Source of the DNA: Oscillospiraceae bacterium
Lineage (GTDB): Bacteria; Bacillota; Clostridia; Oscillospirales; Oscillospiraceae
Direction: 5' to 3'
Assembly: GCA_017552325.1 (NCBI GenBank)
Contig: JAFZQE010000012.1
Span: forward strand, 1 to 64,000
DNA length: 64,000 nt
The notes beneath the pieces were generated by a model. The model was not told the DNA's origin, did no database searches, and saw nothing but the letters and a program-made list of their open reading frames with translations. This document shows, piece by piece, positions 54,507 through 61,438 of this stretch. Position 1 is the stretch's first letter, and every line of letters starts with the position of its first letter. The position numbers and the translations under genes were made by a program.

Positions 54507-55579
54507 ACGAAAACCACCTGGCACTCAAAGACGTCAAGGAACTGTCGCCGGCGCAGCTGGGCGGGGAGATCCGCCTGCTGACCGCGCAGGCCCGTCGCAT
54601 GGCGCTGAGCTACGGGATCCAGATCGGGTACCGGCTGAAGATCGCCCATGAGAAGGTCGGTCCGCACGGCTGGGCGGACTGGCTCAAGGCAGAGACGGAC
54701 TTCTCGGCCGCAGCGGCGAGCCGATTTGAAAAGCTCTATGAGGGCTACGGCGCCGATCAGGGCAGCCTGTTCGGCGTGGAAAATAAATTTCCAACGTTGG
54801 AAAAACTCAGTATTTCCAATGCTTTGCGGCTCCTCGCGGTGCCGGAGGAGGATCGGGAGGCGGTGGCCGAGGAGCTCGACGCTGAGCACCTTTCGGCCCG
54901 CGAGCTGGAGAAGGCACTGGCCGAGCGGGACGCATGGATCGCCCGAGCGAAAGAGGCCGAGAAGGCGCTGGACGAGGAAGAGGACAGCCACGGACTGGCG
55001 ATCGCCGAGCTGGAGGAAAAGCTCGACGCCATGCAGAAGGACGCCGAGTTCGGGAAGACCGCCCGGCAGGAGCAAGAAAAGCTGATGGACGAGCTGGACA
55101 AGGCGAAGCAGAGCCTTGTCAACGCCAGGGCCGAAATCAAGGAGCTGGAGAGCCGCCCGCAGCCGGTGGCCGTGCAGCGGGACGAGAAGGCCATCCAGGA
55201 AGCCGCAACGGCGGCCCGAGCGAAGGCCGAGGCCGAGGCCCAGGAGAAGCTGAACGCGCTGCAGAAGAAGCTGGAGAAGGCCGAGAAGGCCCGGGAGAAG
55301 GCGGAAAAGGCGGGCAGCGGCGCCGCCGATCAGATCGCCGAGGCGCAGGCCGAGGCGGCCAGGGCGAGGGAGGAGCTGGAGACGGCGAAGAAGAAGCTGC
55401 TCGCCGCCAACAAGGAGGTCGCGGAGGTCGGCGTCTATTTCCGGCAGCTGCAGATGGATCTGAACGAGATCCAGGCGCGGATCCGGAAGATCCGCGAGCG
55501 GGACAACGAGCTGGCCGAGAAGCTCGCCGGCGCGCTGCACGGGCTCCTGGCGCCGCACGTGGGGGTGAGCGAGGAATGA
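54503..55579 (+). CDS. DUF3102 domain protein with long coiled coil
   Basis: The N-terminal DUF3102-like part (about 1-110) contains GIQIGYRLKIAHEKVGP and ADWLKAETDFSAAAASRF. Residues 130-350 are an almost continuous Ala/Glu/Lys coiled coil. Such proteins are common in Firmicute phages and plasmids near replication genes. GTG start overlapping pcfJ by four bases. Confidence 0.75.
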   Translation: MNENHLALKDVKELSPAQLGGEIRLLTAQARRMALSYGIQIGYRLKIAHEKVGPHGWADWLKAETDFSAAAASRFEKLYEGYGADQGSLFGVENKFPTLEKLSISNALRLLAVPEEDREAVAEELDAEHLSARELEKALAERDAWIARAKEAEKALDEEEDSHGLAIAELEEKLDAMQKDAEFGKTARQEQEKLMDELDKAKQSLVNARAEIKELESRPQPVAVQRDEKAIQEAATAARAKAEAEAQEKLNALQKKLEKAEKAREKAEKAGSGAADQIAEAQAEAARAREELETAKKKLLAANKEVAEVGVYFRQLQMDLNEIQARIRKIRERDNELAEKLAGALHGLLAPHVGVSEE

Positions 55580-55689
55580 GCTGGATGTGGTTCTGGCTGG
55601 CTCGGCCAGCTGTGTTCATCGCTGTCTGCGCTTTAATCGTCTCGATTTATGCCATCACCTCCATGATCAACGAAAGGAGAAGGAAATGA
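55576..55689 (+). CDS. 37-aa single-helix membrane peptide
   Basis: MSWMWFWLARPAVFIAV starts one helix, ending with basic NERRRK. ATGA overlap with the previous stop and GAGG upstream support translation. No family. Confidence 0.45.
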   Translation: MSWMWFWLARPAVFIAVCALIVSIYAITSMINERRRK

Positions 55690-55742
55690 ATCGCAAAGAA
55701 ACGAGCATGTCACGTCCGCGCCTGGGGGTAAACGAGGAATGA
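55686..55742 (+). CDS. 18-codon coupled mini-ORF
   Basis: ATG overlaps the preceding TGA, and its own end GVNEE-stop overlaps the next ATG. Its end copies the end of the 54503 gene (GVSEE-stop) and the bases around it. It probably acts only as a coupling leader. Confidence 0.3.
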   Translation: MNRKETSMSRPRLGVNEE

Positions 55743-55882
55743 GCGATAAAACGCTGGTTATGAACATCGACGTGCTGCGCACGTTGTCCGCGGTCGAGCT
55801 CGCGGACAAGATCTTCTACGAGCTGGCGCAGTTTACGGACAGGGAATCTCTGCTCAAGTGGCTCACGGCGAGGGCGGACTGA
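55739..55882 (+). CDS. 47-aa prophage protein
   Basis: MSDKTLVMNIDVLRTL followed by a helix ending LLKWLTARAD. CGAGG upstream, ATGA coupling, and stop overlapping the next ATG. No family. Confidence 0.45.
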   Translation: MSDKTLVMNIDVLRTLSAVELADKIFYELAQFTDRESLLKWLTARAD

Positions 55883-56040
55883 TGGATCTGAAGAAAAAGC
55901 GATGCGAAACATGTGCGGATGAGGACTGCAAAAGGCTGAGGTTCGGCCTTGATGGCTTCCTGAAGGGAGAATATTGCGTCGCAAACAACTATGCTCTGTG
56001 GAAACCGAAACAAGAAGATCAGAAAGGAGAAACGAAATGA
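55882..56040 (+). CDS. 52-aa prophage protein with Cys motif
   Basis: MDLKKKRCETCADEDC contains C-x2-C-x4-C; a fourth Cys lies in GEYCVANN, so a small zinc site is possible. The stop overlaps the next ATG (ATGA). Confidence 0.5.
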   Translation: MDLKKKRCETCADEDCKRLRFGLDGFLKGEYCVANNYALWKPKQEDQKGETK

Positions 56041-56672
56041 TCCATAACATCAAAATCAATTACAAATATGTCGAGCCGATCCTGAGCGGGGAGAAACGCT
56101 TCGAGGTTCGCAACGATGACAGACTATATCAGAAAGGAGATCTCGTCAGATTTACGATAGTGGACGACTGTGGGCTAAAAAAAGAAGACCATGCGATGCT
56201 GTGGTCGAAAACCTACGAGATCACCTATGTCGTCCACGGCTTCGGCCTTCGCAAAGGGTACTGTGCCTTCGGGTTCAAGGATATCACCGAAATGTTCGTC
56301 AGAGATCTATGCTCAAGGGTGGATACGAAAAAAGAACCTTTCAACATGCTGGATCTGGTCGAAAAGGCGTGCGCAAAGATCCGACATTACGGGGCGCGAC
56401 GGGTCCGGATCGGCGAGCCCGTCTGGCAGATCTGGTACAACGACGACAAGGGCTGCTGGGAAGTGGACGAGCTCAAGGTCACGGGCGCGGGCTACGACGG
56501 GGTGAGAATGTCGGATAAAAAGGACGACCCGCAAGACACCAGCTTACTGGTCAGCTGGAGCGAGATCGGCGACGAGTTCTTCCTGACGAGGGAAGAAGCG
56601 GAGAGAGAGGCTGAAAAGAGGAACCGGATCGAACAGGAGGACGCCGATGTGGGTGAATCGAAAGAAGTATGA
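56037..56672 (+). CDS. DUF3850 (ASCH-like) domain protein
   Basis: This 211-aa protein starts with an ASCH/DUF3850-like fold: IKINYKYVEPILSGEKRFEV, RNDDRLYQKGDLVRF and TYEITYVVHGFGL (about 5-80). Such small domains bind RNA or modified nucleotides. The C-terminal half (WQIWYNDDKGCWEVDEL) is unfamiliar. GAAAGGAG precedes the ATG. Confidence 0.72.
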   Translation: MIHNIKINYKYVEPILSGEKRFEVRNDDRLYQKGDLVRFTIVDDCGLKKEDHAMLWSKTYEITYVVHGFGLRKGYCAFGFKDITEMFVRDLCSRVDTKKEPFNMLDLVEKACAKIRHYGARRVRIGEPVWQIWYNDDKGCWEVDELKVTGAGYDGVRMSDKKDDPQDTSLLVSWSEIGDEFFLTREEAEREAEKRNRIEQEDADVGESKEV

Positions 56673-56913
56673 GGCAGCGCAGAAGGCCATGCTGCAGCGA
56701 GAGCAGCAGCTGGACGAGCTGAAGGGCGAGCTGGCTCAGAAGAAGGTCCTGATCTCTGCGCTTGAGCGGGACCGGGACAAGCTGCGAGAGGAGATCAAGA
56801 CGCTGAACGCCTCCCTGGACGCCACGGCGGCCGAGCTGGAGAAGATCCGGAACGCGCTGCGGCTCTCGGAGCAGGCACGGAAGAAGATGCTGAAGGAAAG
56901 GAGGAGAAGCTGA
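56647..56913 (+). CDS. 88-aa coiled-coil prophage protein
   Basis: Almost entirely a heptad-repeat helix (QREQQLDELKGELAQKK, LEKIRNALRLSEQARK). AGGAGG upstream; overlaps the previous gene by 26 bases and the next by one base. Confidence 0.6.
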   Translation: MWVNRKKYEAAQKAMLQREQQLDELKGELAQKKVLISALERDRDKLREEIKTLNASLDATAAELEKIRNALRLSEQARKKMLKERRRS

Positions 56914-57521
56914 TGCAGATCAAACAGATCGCCAAGCTGGTGAAGCAGAGCGGAGAGCTGCAGCTATGGACCGACGCCGAGCAGGACACGCAGTGGATCT
57001 GTAACGGATACGGCGCCTGGCCGCTGTACGGATTCCCGTTCCTGGACAGCGATTCCGTGCTGGCCGTGCTGGACATCCCGGAAAAGGACCGGGAGAAGAT
57101 CATCGTGACCGAGAAGGCGCCGCCGGACGGCATCTGCCTGAAGGACGAGGCGTCAGAGGAGGAGCTGCCGGATCCTCCGATCAGCATCTGCTACGGGGGA
57201 GAGCTGCTGCTTCCGCTGGAGACGTCGGAGGGACTGCTGCTGGTCGATCCGAACCTGTTCAAGCCGCTGCGCGACGTGCAGCCGCTGACTGTGCACGTGA
57301 GAAAGACAAAGCGCGGGGAAGCGTACCTTGCCGCCAAGGGCGGGATGCTGCTGCACGGGATCCTGTGGCCGCGGAACCTGAAGACCTACGGCGCGCTGCC
57401 GGATCTGCTGGGGCGGATCGCAGGCGGGCTGACAGAGAGCATTACCAGGGACGCAGAAAAACTGCCGGACGAGGAGGACGATCAGATCGAGCTCGGAGAA
57501 GACGACGATGACGGAGCTTGA
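56913..57521 (+). CDS. 202-aa prophage protein of unknown function
   Basis: Starts MQIKQIAKLVKQSGEL and ends in a strongly acidic tail. Internal strands (ICYGGELLLPLETSEGLLLV, PLTVHVRKTKRGEAYLAA) suggest a beta-sandwich like sliding-clamp or single-strand-binding folds, but I cannot assign a family. Confidence 0.6.
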   Translation: MQIKQIAKLVKQSGELQLWTDAEQDTQWICNGYGAWPLYGFPFLDSDSVLAVLDIPEKDREKIIVTEKAPPDGICLKDEASEEELPDPPISICYGGELLLPLETSEGLLLVDPNLFKPLRDVQPLTVHVRKTKRGEAYLAAKGGMLLHGILWPRNLKTYGALPDLLGRIAGGLTESITRDAEKLPDEEDDQIELGEDDDDGA

Positions 57522-57717
57522 TCTTGAGATCCAAAAGCTACGACGGGAAGTCGACCGGCTTGAAAATGCGAACCGGATGCTGCGGCAGGAAAACCGGGAG
57601 CTTTTGACCCAGCGACAGCTTGACCGCGCGGAGATCGTCCACCTTCGGCGCGTGATCGAGGCCGAGCAGAGAGAAACCGAGGCCTCGGAAAAGAACAATA
57701 AACGGGGGAGGGGCTGA
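57508..57717 (+). CDS. 69-aa coiled-coil prophage protein
   Basis: Heptad pattern from MTELDLEIQKLRREVDRLE through HLRRVIEAEQ, with a basic tail. Overlaps the preceding gene by 14 bases. It is the last gene before the structured intergenic region. Confidence 0.6.
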   Translation: MTELDLEIQKLRREVDRLENANRMLRQENRELLTQRQLDRAEIVHLRRVIEAEQRETEASEKNNKRGRG

Positions 57718-57993
57718 GCTCTTCCCCCGCCCCTCACGAAATAAAGATCCGAGGACGAGCGGCCCTGAGCGGGCCGCCGGTCCTTGCACCTTTTCAGAGA
57801 GACAGGGGAACCCTCAGACGGCCGCGCCGGCAGAAGAGGGGAGAGGGAAACGCTTTGCGCGCGTGCGCGCACGCGTTTCTTGTTGGACTTTTTCACGGCT
57901 AACGTTACGACATATATAAATAGGAAAGGGGAGTATCCCCCAGCCGCTGACGCGGCAGCCCCTTTTAGGCAAGGGGGCCTGGGAGAGGAAAGG
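57718..57993 (+). promoter_or_regulatory. Structured intergenic region: candidate replication origin and promoter
   Basis: This 276-base gap holds, in order: a hairpin GCGGCCC-TGAGC-GGGCCGC (57759-57777); a 21-base strictly alternating purine-pyrimidine run (57856-57876) with a 16-bp palindrome CGCGTGCGCGCACGCG (57860-57875); a promoter TTCACG-17-TATAAA (57892-57920); and three hairpins in a row (57928-57940, 57943-57956, 57958-57978) just before the replication gene's ribosome site. Placement next to an HUH-like Rep gene suggests an origin or a structured leader. Confidence 0.45.
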
Positions 57994-58782
57994 ATGAAGC
58001 AGCTGATGGAGTACAAGATCATATCCGGGAGGGTGACGGAGATCCGTCGCTCCTGGATGCCCGTCCGCAAACCGGGAGAGCCGAAGCCGAAGCGCGCTCC
58101 CCGGGTAGCCGGGACGAGCTCCGAGAAGAAGATCCGCGCCAACGAGATCAACTCCGCCAGGGAGGCCGCCCGGATCATCAACGCGAACTTCGGCAAGGGG
58201 GACGCGCATATCGTGGCCAAGTATGACGACGATCATCTGCCGGGAGACTATGAAGGAGCCGAAGCCGATCTCAACCGCGCTCTCCGTGTGCTGCGCCGAC
58301 TGTTCAAGGCAAGAGCAGGGAGAAATCCGATCGTGTTTTTCCTGACGGCCAACTGGAGCCCGAAGAGGAACGCGCCCGCCCGCCTGCATCAGCATCTTGT
58401 CCTGGAGCGGGAAGCCGAGCCGATCTTCCGTGAGATCTGGCAGGGAGGCGGCTACAGCATGGAGGAGCTCGACAACCGCGGAGATCATTCCGATCTCGCC
58501 GCCTACCTCGTGGCCAACGTGCAGGGGCGCCCGAACAAGAAAAAGTGGCACGTCAGCCGGAACGTCAGCCGCCCGATCTACACCGAGCCGGAGCCGGTGG
58601 CCGACGTGGAGGACATCAAGCCGGAGAAGGGCAGCGTGATCAAGGCGCACGAGACAAACTGCGACGAGGAGGGCCGCGTGACGAGCTGCTATCTGCGCTG
58701 CCTGCTGCCGACGGCCCCGAGGGTGAGAGGCGGAAAGGTCGTCACGCCAAAGAAAGAGAAACGAGGAGGACGCCATGGGTAA
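57994..58782 (+). CDS. HUH-like replication protein (REP_ORF2-G2P type)
   Basis: This 262-aa protein contains IVFFLTANWSP and LHQHLVLE (His132-x-His134, HUH-like metal site) and a conserved LAAYLVANVQGR with Tyr171 as possible nucleophile, followed by KWHVSRNVSRPIY. This layout matches rolling-circle replication-associated proteins found in prophages and small plasmids. GAGAGGAAAGG precedes the ATG. An open frame extends upstream to 57784 but lacks a ribosome site and has a different composition. Confidence 0.62.
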   Translation: MKQLMEYKIISGRVTEIRRSWMPVRKPGEPKPKRAPRVAGTSSEKKIRANEINSAREAARIINANFGKGDAHIVAKYDDDHLPGDYEGAEADLNRALRVLRRLFKARAGRNPIVFFLTANWSPKRNAPARLHQHLVLEREAEPIFREIWQGGGYSMEELDNRGDHSDLAAYLVANVQGRPNKKKWHVSRNVSRPIYTEPEPVADVEDIKPEKGSVIKAHETNCDEEGRVTSCYLRCLLPTAPRVRGGKVVTPKKEKRGGRHG

Positions 58783-59008
58783 CAGCGTGAACCCGATACA
58801 TATGGCACTCTGCCGACGCTGCGCCGAGCGGATCGGGCAGACTTACGGCGAGAGGCTCGAGGACTTCCCGGGGGTGCGGGACGGCGTCTGCGGCTTCTGC
58901 AGCTGCGAGGCGCCTGTTCAGTCCTTCGACCTGTGGCCCAGGAGCAGCAGGATCTCCAGGCCGGGCACTGGCGGCGGAGAGCGAAGCCGTGCGGGGTGCC
59001 GACCGTGA
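58775..59008 (+). CDS. 77-aa zinc-finger-like prophage protein
   Basis: CRRCAERIG and CGFCSCEAP (about 13-45) form a C-x2-C...C-x2-C pair typical of small zinc ribbons. GAGGAGG lies before the ATG, which overlaps the end of the Rep gene. The C-terminal part shares bases with the start of the next gene. Confidence 0.6.
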   Translation: MGNSVNPIHMALCRRCAERIGQTYGERLEDFPGVRDGVCGFCSCEAPVQSFDLWPRSSRISRPGTGGGERSRAGCRP

Positions 59009-59238
59009 GGAGCTATGACGACTGGAAAAACGCCGACATGCGCTGCTGCTTCTTCCGCACGCAGAACAAGGAGGCAAAACGGATCGGATGCGAGGGCTTT
59101 TTCGAGCGCTCGACGATCACGCATACCTTCCGCCGAAAAAAAGAGTTCGACGAGCAACTGACGGAATACTGCGCGGGGGACTACGAAAAATGCCCCTATT
59201 ACAGGGTGTTGGAAATAGAAAAATACAGCGAGAAATGA
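59005..59238 (+). CDS. 77-aa Cys-rich prophage protein
   Basis: GTGA overlap with the preceding stop gives MRSYDDWKNADMRCCFF; further Cys in IGCEGFF, EYCAGDYEKCPYY suggest metal binding. No family recognised. A strong terminator follows, so this is the last gene of the early operon. Confidence 0.55.
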   Translation: MRSYDDWKNADMRCCFFRTQNKEAKRIGCEGFFERSTITHTFRRKKEFDEQLTEYCAGDYEKCPYYRVLEIEKYSEK

Positions 59239-59242
59239 ACAG

Positions 59243-59277
59243 GCGCACGCCGAGAGATCGGACGTGCGCTTTTTTTA
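59243..59277 (+). terminator. Strong terminator at the end of the early operon
   Basis: Stem GCGCACG / CGTGCGC enclosing an inner CCG...CGG stem, followed by eight T residues. It separates the early region from the packaging genes. Confidence 0.9.
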
Positions 59278-59282
59278 CAGGC

Positions 59283-59326
59283 CTGTCGTAGAGAAAGAGC
59301 GCGGATAGTCTGTAGTCTACGGACAG
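59283..59326 (+). repeat. Inverted repeat upstream of the small terminase gene
   Basis: CTGTCGTAGA (59283-59292) and TCTACGGACAG (59316-59326) are complementary apart from one bulged base, with a 23-base spacer. Such a site between a terminator and terS could bind a late activator or the small terminase (pac/cos), or form an mRNA hairpin. Confidence 0.45.
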
Positions 59327-59340
59327 AAAGGAGGCGCGGC

Positions 59341-59919
59341 ATGAGGGACTGGACAGAGATCGAAACCATGTACGTCGCCGGCGACATGTCGCTGCAGGCG
59401 CTGGCCGAGCAGACCGGGATCAGCTACTCGACCGTGAGCAAACACGCCTCGGCAGGGAAGTGGAGCGAGAAACGGCAGGGCTTCAGAAAGAAAGCGGAAA
59501 ACAAAGCCCTTGAGCGCGCACGCGCGCGGATCAGCGCGAAGCTGCTGAAGCTGGCGGAGAGCACGGAGCTTGCCATCGACGCCGCGCTGCAGGCGCTGAA
59601 CGATCCGGAGCAGTTCAGGCGTTACATCGTCACGGAAGGCTGCGGAGAGGGCGTGAGCGCGACCTCGGAGAAGATCTTCCAGAAGACGGACACCAAGGCG
59701 CTCCGAGACATGGCGGCCGCCCTGCGCGATCTGACGGCCCTCCAGCGCAACATCTACGGGCTGAAGACGAGCGGGGAGAAGGTCAGCGAGAAGATCGCCC
59801 GCGAACGCCTGAAGCTGGAGCAGAAAAAGGTGGAGCACGCGATCGGCGATGAGGACGGCGGAGAATCCGGCGTGATCCTCATACCGGAGAGACGGAGGGC
59901 AGATGAAGAAGACGCCTGA
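59341..59919 (+). CDS. terS: Terminase small subunit
   Basis: This 192-aa protein begins with a helix-turn-helix (YVAGDMSLQALAEQTGISYSTV, given here as residues 11-32 of the DNA-binding domain), a basic RARARISAKLLKLAEST helix, and a C-terminal coiled part. It recognises phage DNA for packaging. AAAGGAGG precedes the ATG and the end overlaps the large terminase by 17 bases. Confidence 0.85.
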   Translation: MRDWTEIETMYVAGDMSLQALAEQTGISYSTVSKHASAGKWSEKRQGFRKKAENKALERARARISAKLLKLAESTELAIDAALQALNDPEQFRRYIVTEGCGEGVSATSEKIFQKTDTKALRDMAAALRDLTALQRNIYGLKTSGEKVSEKIARERLKLEQKKVEHAIGDEDGGESGVILIPERRRADEEDA

Positions 59920-61438
59920 TGAAGAGGATCAGCGAGTGATCTGGTCCCCGCAGCCGAAGCAGGCCGAGTTCATGCGCCGGACAGAATACGAGGCCCTGTA
60001 CGGAGGGGCAGCCGGAGGAGGCAAGAGCGACGCCCTGCTGATCGAGGCACTGCGGCAGGTGGACATCCCGCACTACAGGGCGATCCTCTTTCGGAAAACC
60101 TATGAGCAGCTGTCAGAGCTGATCGACCGAAGCCAGACGCTGTATTCCCTCGCGTTCCCGAAGGCGAAGTACAACGACGGGAAGCATATGTGGCGGTTCC
60201 CGAGCGGGGCCAAGATCTTCTTCGGGAATATGCAGTACGCCAAGGACAGGACCAACTACCAGGGCAAGCGCTACGACTTCATCGGCTTTGACGAGCTGAC
60301 ACACTTCACCTGGGAGGAGTACAGCTACATGTTCTCCCGAAACAGGCCGAGCCGGCACCCGCGCAGCAGCAAGAAAACCATCTGCTATATGCGGGGCGCA
60401 ACAAACCCGGGCGGCGTCGGCCACGGCTGGGTAAAAGAGCGGTTCATCGCGCCGGCGGAGCCTGGAACGACGATCAGCGAAGAGCTGACGATACGAGACC
60501 CGGACGGGAAGCCGATCAGCATCGTGCGGGATCGGGTGTTCATCCAGGCGAGCGTCTTTGACAACAAAGCGCTGCTGGACGAGGATCCCGAGTATCTCGG
60601 CAGCCTGGCGCTCCTCCCGGAAAAAGAGCGGAAGGCGCTGCTCGAGGGGGATTGGGACAGCTACGAGGGGCAGTACTTCAAGGAATTCAGAGCCGCGCCG
60701 GATCTGAACGCGGCCAGGGAGCACGGCTGCACGGAGAGCGCGGAGGAGCTGCTGAGACAGCGGCGCTGGGTGCACGTGATCGATCCGATCGATCTGACGC
60801 ACGGAGAGGCCCGCAACTGGACGATCTACCGGAGCTATGACTTCGGCTATGCACGGCCTTTCTCCTGCGCCTGGTGGGCCGTGGACTTCGACGGGACGCT
60901 GTACCGGATCCTCGAGATGTACGGCTGCACAAAGGTCCCGAACGAGGGACTGAAATGGACGCCGGAGCAGCAGTTCAAGGAGATCGCCCGCGTGGAGCGG
61001 GAGCATCCCTGGCTGCGCGGCAAGGAGATCTTAGGCGTGGCGGACCCGAGCATCTGGGACAAGAGCCGGGGCGAGAGCATCGCAGAAACCGCGGCCAAGT
61101 GGCGCGTGTATTTCACGCCGGGAGACAACGAACGGATCCCGGGCTGGATGCAGTGCCATTACAGGCTGCAGTTCGACGAGCACGGCTTCCCGCGGATGTA
61201 TGTGTTCAAGGGCTGCGACGCCTTCATCCGGACGATCCCGCTGATGATGTACTCGACGGCCAAGCCGGAGGACCTGGACACCACGCAGGAGGACCACGCG
61301 GCCGACGACTGGCGCTATATGTGCATGGCAAGGCCGATCGCGCCGCTGCGGCCGCCGGCGCAGAAGGAGCTTCAATTTATCAACGACCCGCTGAATCAAC
61401 TGAAAGGACGGAATGACAGATGGACGAATTCAAGGTGA
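59903..61438 (+). CDS. terL: Terminase large subunit
   Basis: This 511-aa packaging motor has Walker A GGAAGGGKS (34-42), Walker B YDFIGFDEL with Asp130-Glu131, the coupling motif GATNPGGVGHGWVKERF near 167, and an RNase-H-like nuclease domain starting SYDFGYARPFSCAWW with Asp313 and VADPSIWD near 377. It is complete and overlaps the portal gene by 19 bases. Confidence 0.95.
   Translation: MKKTPDEEDQRVIWSPQPKQAEFMRRTEYEALYGGAAGGGKSDALLIEALRQVDIPHYRAILFRKTYEQLSELIDRSQTLYSLAFPKAKYNDGKHMWRFPSGAKIFFGNMQYAKDRTNYQGKRYDFIGFDELTHFTWEEYSYMFSRNRPSRHPRSSKKTICYMRGATNPGGVGHGWVKERFIAPAEPGTTISEELTIRDPDGKPISIVRDRVFIQASVFDNKALLDEDPEYLGSLALLPEKERKALLEGDWDSYEGQYFKEFRAAPDLNAAREHGCTESAEELLRQRRWVHVIDPIDLTHGEARNWTIYRSYDFGYARPFSCAWWAVDFDGTLYRILEMYGCTKVPNEGLKWTPEQQFKEIARVEREHPWLRGKEILGVADPSIWDKSRGESIAETAAKWRVYFTPGDNERIPGWMQCHYRLQFDEHGFPRMYVFKGCDAFIRTIPLMMYSTAKPEDLDTTQEDHAADDWRYMCMARPIAPLRPPAQKELQFINDPLNQLKGRNDRWTNSR

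Noticed and set aside
57784..57993. N-terminal extension of the HUH-like Rep protein
   Set aside because: No ribosome site, different composition, and it would run through the hairpins and promoter; the ATG at 57994 has a good site.
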